Below, piece by piece: positions 5,328 to 9,839 of a DNA stretch of 9,839 nucleotides; position 1 is the first letter of the stretch, and each line of letters opens with the position of its first letter. Both the position numbers and the translations under genes were made by a program. This DNA comes from Gammaproteobacteria bacterium UBA2810. Lineage in GTDB: Bacteria; Pseudomonadota; Gammaproteobacteria; Enterobacterales; Succinivibrionaceae. Where the stretch lies: positions 1 through 9,839 of the forward strand of contig DEHC01000058.1 in the NCBI GenBank assembly GCA_002351705.1, given 5' to 3'. The notes beneath the pieces were generated by a model. That model was not told where the DNA came from, did no database searches, and saw only the letters and a list, made by a program, of their open reading frames with translations.

Positions 5328-8153
5328 TCAGGCGAAGCGGCGGACCTCACCGTCACCGTATACGTTGCTCGAGCAGCGGTCGCAGATGCCCTCATGGAGG
5401 TGGCCTACGCTTTCCTCACGGTGCCAGCAGCGCTCGCACTTCTCGGCGTGGGATGCGGCAACGGCGATCTTGATGCCCTTGACGAGGGAGTCCTGAAGCT
5501 CAGCGGGAGCCTCTGCAAGAGGTTTCACCTCGGCGGTCGAGGTGATGAACACGTACTTCAGCTCGTCCTCAAGGCGGCCGAGCTTCTCACGTCCGTCATC
5601 GTCAGCGTAGACGGTGACCTCGGCCTCAAGCGAGCCGCCGATCGAGCCGTCCTTTCTCGCGAGCTCGATATGGCGGTTGACCTCGTCACGGACGTTCTTG
5701 ACGTACTCCCAGAAGTCCATGCCGAATTTGCTGCCCTCATCGAGATCAAAGAGGTCCTTCGACCACTCCTCGGTGAAGACGAAGCGGCCGTGCTTCCAGG
5801 GCATGTTCTCCCAGATTTCCTCTGCGGTGAAGGAGAGGATCGGGGCCATCCAGCGGACCATCGCCTCGATGATGAGGTAGAGCGCGGTCTGGCAGGAGCG
5901 GCGGGCAAGCCCGTCCTTCTTGGCGGTGTACTGGCGGTCCTTGATGATGTCAAGGTAGAAGGAGCCCATGTCGATGGAGCAGAACTTCACAAGGGAGTGG
6001 ATGACCTGATGGAAGTCGAAGTCGTCGTAGGCCTTCAGGATCTCCTTCTGGGCCTTTGCCGCGCAGGCGACAGCCCAGCGGTCAAGCTCGACCATGTCCT
6101 CCTTCGCGACCATGTCCTTCTCCGGATCGAAGCCGCTGAGGTTCGCGAGGAAGAAGCGGGAGGTGTTCCTGATTCTCCTGTAGGACTCCGCGGCGCGCTG
6201 GAAAATCTCCTTCGATACGGTCATGTCGCCGGTGTAGTCGGTTGATGCGACCCAGAGGCGGAGAACATCCGCGCCGAGCTGCTTGATGACCTCCTGCGGA
6301 GCGACGGTGTTGCCGATGGACTTCGACATCTTGCGGCCCTCGGCGTCAACGGTGAAGCCGTGGGTCAGGACCTTCTTGTAGGGAGCCTTGCCGTTGATGG
6401 CCATGGAGAGCATGAGCGAGGACATGAACCAGCCTCTGTGCTGGTCGGAGCCCTCGAGGTACATGTCGGCGTCGTTGCCGTTGAACTCGGGCCTGGTGCC
6501 GACGACAGTCGCGCTCGTCGAGCCGGAGTCGAACCAGACGTCGAGGGTGTCGGGAACCTTCTGCCACTTGTCTGCGTCAGCTCCGAGGAGCTCCTCAGGC
6601 TCGAGATCCCACCAGGCCTGGATGCCTGACTTCTCGACGCGCTTTGCGATCTCCTCGATGAGGCGGTCGGTCTCCGGATGGAGCTCGCCGGTCTCCTTGT
6701 TCACAAAGAGGCAGATCGGGACGCCCCAGGTGCGCTGGCGCGAAATGCACCAGTCAGGGCGGGTTGCGACCATCGCCTCGATGCGGTTCTGTCCCCATGA
6801 CGGGATCCACTGCACGCCCTTGATGGCCTCGAGGGACTTCTCGCGGAGGTGCTGCGCGTTGTCCATGCTGATGAACCACTGCGGGGTGGCGCGGAAGATG
6901 ATCGGGGTCTTGTGGCGCCAGCAGTGAGGATAGGAGTGCCTGATGGTCTCGACGTGGAGAAGTGCTCCCTTCTCGCGGAGGAGATCAACGACCTTCGGGT
7001 TGGCGTCCCAGACGCTCATGCCGGCGAAGTACTCGGTGCCTTCCTTGAAGATGCCGTGATCGTCAACGGGGTTCGCTACCTCGAGGCCGTACCTGCAGCC
7101 GACCACATAGTCGTCGGCGCCGTGGCCCGGAGCGGTGTGGACGACGCCGGTACCGGAGTCGTCAGTGACGTGAGCGCCGAGGATGGCGGGAACGTCAAAC
7201 GGCAGGTAGGGGTGATGGAAGCGGAGGAGCTCCAAATCCATGCCCTTAGCGCGGCCGATGACATGGTACTTCTCCACGCCGGCGCGCTTCATGGTGCCCT
7301 CGTAAAGCTTCTCTCCGAGGATGAGGCGCTCTGCGTTATCGCCCTCGGTCTGCACGATGACGTAGTCGAACTGCGGGTTAAGGCAGACGCCGCGGTCAGC
7401 GGGCATGGTCCAGGGGGTGGTGGTCCAGATGACGATCGAGAGGGGGCCGGTGCCTTCCTCGGTCATCTTGAACTTCGCGAGCACTGCCTTCTCGTCGACG
7501 GCGCGGAAGCGAACGTCGATGGCAAGGGAGTCGATGTCCTTGTACTCGACCTCAGCCTCTGCAAGCGCGGAGCCGCAGTCGCAGCACCAGTTGACCGGCT
7601 TGAAGCCGCGTACGAAATAGCCGTTTTTGATGATCTTGCCGAGGCAGCGGATGATGTTCGCCTCGGTGTCGAAATTCATGGTGAGGTAGGGATGATCCCA
7701 GTCGCCGATTACGCCGAGGCGCTTGAAGTCAGCCTTCTGGGCCTCAACCTGGGCCTTTGCGTACTTGCGGCACTCCTCGCGGAACTGTGCTGCGGTCACC
7801 TTGCGGCCGGGCTTACCGACCTTCTTCTCTACCTTGAGCTCAATCGGGAGCCCGTGGCAGTCCCAGCCGGGGATATAGGGAGCGTCATAGCCGGAGAGCG
7901 TCTTCGCCTTGAGAATGATGTCCTTCAGGATCTTGTTGACGGAATGGCCGAGATGGATATTGCCGTTGGCATAAGGAGGGCCGTCGTGGAGAATGAAGCT
8001 CTTTCTGCCTCTTCTCGCCGCACGGATAGCGCCGTAGAGATCCTCCTTGTACCAGGAGTCCAGCATTCCCGGCTCCCTCTGCGGAAGGTTTGCGCGCATG
8101 GGGAATTTTGTGTCGGGAAGATTCAGAGTTGTCTTGTACTTGTTGTCGCTCAT
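5328..8153 (-). CDS. ileS: Isoleucyl-tRNA synthetase IleS
   Basis: IleS charges tRNA-Ile with isoleucine and edits misactivated valine in the cytoplasm. With the ATG at 8153 it has 941 residues, essentially the E. coli length. The class I signatures are the HIGH-type HLGH (67-70, in GNIHLGHS) and KMSKS (608-612, in GRKMSKSIGN). A CP1 editing domain lies between them, with blocks such as WTTTPWTMPAD and GTGVVHTAPGHGADDY. The C-terminal zinc site is C906/C909 and C924/C927. An in-frame ATG at 8198 is rejected as the start because it is part of the TATAATG promoter -10, whereas 8153 opens the typical MSDNKYKTTLNLP terminus. No T-box leader is visible. No ribF lies upstream as is common in this operon; a gene-free repeat region and an ATPase gene lie there instead. 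A terminator-like hairpin follows the stop. Confidence 0.98.
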   Translation of the reverse strand: MSDNKYKTTLNLPDTKFPMRANLPQREPGMLDSWYKEDLYGAIRAARRGRKSFILHDGPPYANGNIHLGHSVNKILKDIILKAKTLSGYDAPYIPGWDCHGLPIELKVEKKVGKPGRKVTAAQFREECRKYAKAQVEAQKADFKRLGVIGDWDHPYLTMNFDTEANIIRCLGKIIKNGYFVRGFKPVNWCCDCGSALAEAEVEYKDIDSLAIDVRFRAVDEKAVLAKFKMTEEGTGPLSIVIWTTTPWTMPADRGVCLNPQFDYVIVQTEGDNAERLILGEKLYEGTMKRAGVEKYHVIGRAKGMDLELLRFHHPYLPFDVPAILGAHVTDDSGTGVVHTAPGHGADDYVVGCRYGLEVANPVDDHGIFKEGTEYFAGMSVWDANPKVVDLLREKGALLHVETIRHSYPHCWRHKTPIIFRATPQWFISMDNAQHLREKSLEAIKGVQWIPSWGQNRIEAMVATRPDWCISRQRTWGVPICLFVNKETGELHPETDRLIEEIAKRVEKSGIQAWWDLEPEELLGADADKWQKVPDTLDVWFDSGSTSATVVGTRPEFNGNDADMYLEGSDQHRGWFMSSLMLSMAINGKAPYKKVLTHGFTVDAEGRKMSKSIGNTVAPQEVIKQLGADVLRLWVASTDYTGDMTVSKEIFQRAAESYRRIRNTSRFFLANLSGFDPEKDMVAKEDMVELDRWAVACAAKAQKEILKAYDDFDFHQVIHSLVKFCSIDMGSFYLDIIKDRQYTAKKDGLARRSCQTALYLIIEAMVRWMAPILSFTAEEIWENMPWKHGRFVFTEEWSKDLFDLDEGSKFGMDFWEYVKNVRDEVNRHIELARKDGSIGGSLEAEVTVYADDDGREKLGRLEDELKYVFITSTAEVKPLAEAPAELQDSLVKGIKIAVAASHAEKCERCWHREESVGHLHEGICDRCSSNVYGDGEVRRFA

Positions 8154-8196
8154 TTTGGCTGAAGATGCTCGTGTTGAAATTAAGAATAATGCCGGC

Positions 8197-8225
8197 ATTA
8201 TAGCCGAAAATCGATGTACGGACAG
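8197..8225 (-). promoter_or_regulatory. Putative ileS promoter
   Basis: A perfect TATAAT lies at 8197-8202 on the minus strand, with a poor -35-like CTGTCC (8220-8225) 17 bp upstream. Transcription would begin near 8190, leaving a leader of roughly 35-40 nt before the ATG at 8153. The -10 overlaps the in-frame ATG at 8198, which argues against that longer start. There is no strong Shine-Dalgarno before 8153. The -10 match is exact; promoter function is inferred. Confidence 0.5.
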
Positions 8226-8292
8226 CAGGCGCGGAACATGACGTATCTCACAGTCTCAGGGAGCGGGCGGCTCATACGCAGGCGTCAGAGGA

Positions 8293-8339
8293 CTTTTCAC
8301 AGTTTATCAACCGATATTGTTCACAGCCCGCCATGCACA
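8293..8339. other. Cluster of DnaA-box-like 9-mers
   Basis: Compared with TTWTNCACA, CTTTTCACA (8293-8301) and TTGTTCACA (8317-8325) match 8 of 9 positions, and TTATCAACC (8304-8312) and CCATGCACA (8331-8339) match 7 of 9, all in the same orientation within 47 bp. The stretch also holds a direct repeat of CACAGCCCG (8322-8330 and 8336-8344). None is a perfect box, and 7-of-9 matches are common by chance. It lies directly left of the AT-rich repeat array. This could be DnaA-regulated, origin-like or coincidental. Confidence 0.25.
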
Positions 8340-8396
8340 GCCCGTGACGCGCCACGAAGGGGCTCTGGAGCAGTTCGGAGAAGCGTTTTTAGGTCC

Positions 8397-8602
8397 CGCT
8401 TAAACTCACTTTAACGCCACTTAAATTTCTGAAAAATTTACCAATTAAATCAATTAGGTATCTGTTTATTATCGCTTAAATCACGAATAAATCTCGCTTT
8501 AATTTTTACGCAAATAACTACTTAAATCAAAGAAATACCAGTTTATTATCGCTTAAACACGCAGTTTTCTCGCTTAAATCACCACTAAATCTCGCTTTAA
8601 TT
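8397..8602. repeat. AT-rich array of nine CGCTTAAA-type motifs with a 33-bp imperfect duplicate
   Basis: Nine same-orientation motifs of the form (C/T)(G/A)CTT(A/T)AA start at 8397, 8407, 8418, 8473, 8495, 8519, 8550, 8571 and 8593. Their spacings are 10, 11, 55, 22, 24, 31, 21 and 22 bp, mostly near multiples of the 10.5-11 bp helical repeat. Two 33-bp blocks (8472-8504 and 8570-8602) are identical at 31 positions, and GTTTATTATCGCTTAAA occurs at 8464-8480 and 8541-8557. GC content over 8401-8580 is 28 % (50 of 180), in sharp contrast to the GC-rich ileS. The array lies directly downstream of the ATPase stop. Iterated protein binding sites, bent DNA, an unwinding element or degenerate tandem repeats are all possible. 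No convincing gene lies between 8203 and 8610. Confidence 0.7.
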
Positions 8603-8610
8603 CCATCTCA

Positions 8611-9839
8611 TCAGAGACTGAGACTTTCAGGATTCATGAGAAAATCCCATATGTTCATGATCATGATGCCGTCATCATTCTGGTACATGGGAGAAGGCTG
8701 GCCTGAAATGATAAATTTTCTGAAACCATCGCTAATCTTCAGGAGTGAGCTCATTTCCTGATCCATTTTCGCCCTGTCAGGCAGTGCGTATGCAGACTGA
8801 ATGTAATACCGCCTGTACCCCTGGTTGCAGACAAAATCCACCTCAAGGGTAGAGCGCTTTCTTCTGCCGTCATTCATTGTCTCAGTGAAGCCCACCTCCC
8901 CAACATCAACTGAGAGTCCACGGAACCTAAGCTCATTGTAAATGACGTTCTCCATGAGATGAGGAAATTCGGTCTGTCTGAAATCAAGCCTTGCATTGCG
9001 GAGCCCTGTGTCGGAGAAATAATATTTTGATGGCGTATCGATGTAATGTTTGCCTTTAATGTCATACCTGATGGATTTTTCTATCAAAAAGGCGTCCTGC
9101 AGGATATCAAGATAATTCTTTATGGTATCTGCCGATAGCATGCTGTGCTTTACACTCATGAAAGTATTTGACAGCCTGCGCGGGTTTGTGAGACCGCCGA
9201 TGTTTGAGGCTATGATATTAATCAGTTCTTCAAGATCATCGTCTTTTCGTATATCGTATCTCTCCCGTATATCCTTGATATAGGTATGTGCAAAGGTTCC
9301 CTTAAGGTACTCTTCCTTCTCCCTGATGTCTTCCTTCAACACGGCCTGCGGAAGCCCGCCATATGTCATGTACTCGTTGAGCAAATCACTCCTGTTGCCA
9401 TTTTTGACGGAACAGAACTCGCTGAAGCTCAAGGGAGTAATTCTGATCTCATCACCGCGCCCCCTAAATTCGGTAATAACGTCCTTCGACAGGAGGTGAG
9501 CATTGCTTCCGGTAACGTATACATCGGCATTGGGCATTCCCACGTAGCTGTTCAGTACATCCTCAAATTCTGGAACCAGCTGGATCTCGTCAAGGAGAAT
9601 GTAGTTCATGATCTGAGATTTCATATGGCTATCGATATAGCCGAGAAGCGCGTCAGGATCCCTAAGGTCTTTGTTTCTGCGGTCCTCAAGATCCACGCTT
9701 ATAATGCACTCTTCGCTCACTCCTGAACTAATCAGGTGTTCCCTAAAGAGATTCATGAGAATATATGACTTGCCGCATCTGCGTATTCCGGTAATCACCT
9801 TGATCATGCCGTTATGCTTGCGGCTCTTCAGCCTGTTCA
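8611..9839 (-). CDS. AAA_14/DUF4143-family ATPase, 5' end beyond the window
   Basis: This belongs to the widespread family of AAA-type ATPases with a C-terminal DUF4143 domain, whose physiological role is not established. Numbering from an internal ATG at 9807, Walker A is GIRRCGKS (7-14), Walker B ILLDEIQ (70-76), and a TGSNA sensor segment follows at 99-103. GLPQAV near 151 opens the second half. Near the C-terminus EVDFV (322-326) and YYIQ (334-337) resemble a PD-(D/E)xK nuclease core with Gln in place of the usual Lys, so nuclease activity is doubtful. The frame stays open upstream of 9807 to the window edge, encoding NRLKSRKHNG, which fits the usual residues before Walker A; the true start is therefore outside. 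Three sampled 60-bp lines have 40-48 % GC, lower than the core genes, consistent with horizontal acquisition. Confidence 0.88.
   Translation of the reverse strand, partial: NRLKSRKHNGMIKVITGIRRCGKSYILMNLFREHLISSGVSEECIISVDLEDRRNKDLRDPDALLGYIDSHMKSQIMNYILLDEIQLVPEFEDVLNSYVGMPNADVYVTGSNAHLLSKDVITEFRGRGDEIRITPLSFSEFCSVKNGNRSDLLNEYMTYGGLPQAVLKEDIREKEEYLKGTFAHTYIKDIRERYDIRKDDDLEELINIIASNIGGLTNPRRLSNTFMSVKHSMLSADTIKNYLDILQDAFLIEKSIRYDIKGKHYIDTPSKYYFSDTGLRNARLDFRQTEFPHLMENVIYNELRFRGLSVDVGEVGFTETMNDGRRKRSTLEVDFVCNQGYRRYYIQSAYALPDRAKMDQEMSSLLKISDGFRKFIISGQPSPMYQNDDGIMIMNIWDFLMNPESLSL

Noticed and set aside
5394..6245. 283-codon plus-strand open frame opposite the 3' part of ileS
   Set aside because: Antisense shadow of conserved IleS coding sequence, with no recognisable motif.
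6849..8162. 437-codon plus-strand open frame antisense to ileS
   Set aside because: It lies wholly opposite a highly conserved gene. Long antisense frames are expected in GC-rich DNA, and the translation has no recognisable domain.
8154..8198. Longer ileS start at 8198
   Set aside because: The ATG overlaps the TATAAT -10, and the extra 15 residues do not resemble IleS N-termini.
8214..8414. 66-codon plus-strand ORF in the ileS upstream region
   Set aside because: Arg/Ser-rich, no ribosome binding site, overlaps the ileS promoter and runs into the repeat array; probably not coding.
8464..8602. CRISPR array
   Set aside because: The repeats are of unequal spacing and variable length, there are no uniform spacers, and no cas genes are present.

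Overview
The window looks like a chromosomal segment of a GC-rich proteobacterium, most likely a gammaproteobacterium. The evidence is the minus-strand order ileS-lspA-ispH, a gamma/betaproteobacterial arrangement, together with downstream genes that resemble part of an aryl polyene (APE) fatty-acid-like pathway, a system best known in Gram-negative bacteria. A gut-associated anaerobe such as a member of the Succinivibrionaceae is possible, but that is only a guess. No genus can be read from the sequence.

Layout, left to right. Positions 1-271 hold no convincing gene, but they carry a perfect 22-bp palindrome (193-214) upstream of a plus-strand ThiF/MoeB/HesA-type adenylyltransferase (272-1036). 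A 13-bp gap then separates it from a convergent run of seven minus-strand genes. In transcription order these are ileS (8153-5328), lspA (5274-4687), ispH (4690-3749), a short ketoacyl-synthase-like protein resembling ApeC (3701-3021), a hotdog dehydratase resembling ApeI (3034-2690), a complete ketoacyl-ACP synthase resembling ApeO (2693-1521) and a second hotdog protein resembling ApeP (1511-1050). Most junctions are overlaps or a few bases. The two exceptions each contain a strong hairpin: a terminator-like structure between ileS and lspA, and a GC-rich stem flush against the ribosome binding site of the ApeC-like gene.

Right of ileS lies a gene-free stretch of about 0.4 kb. It contains the ileS promoter, a small cluster of DnaA-box-like 9-mers and a 28 %-GC stretch with nine same-orientation copies of a CGCTTAAA-type motif spaced near multiples of 10.5-11 bp. 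It is followed by an AAA_14/DUF4143 ATPase gene of lower GC content that runs off the right edge. Neither ribF (usually upstream of ileS) nor fkpB (often between lspA and ispH) is present, so the locus has been rearranged on both sides.

How the genes may work together: ileS, lspA and ispH are housekeeping genes for isoleucyl-tRNA charging, lipoprotein signal peptide cleavage and isoprenoid precursor synthesis. The four distal genes look like two heteromeric enzymes, a ketoacyl synthase with a chain-length-factor-like partner and a dehydratase assembled from two hotdog subunits that each carry half of the usual active site. Ketoreductase, acyl carrier protein, starter-unit ligase and export genes are not here, so the pathway must be completed elsewhere or the module does something different.
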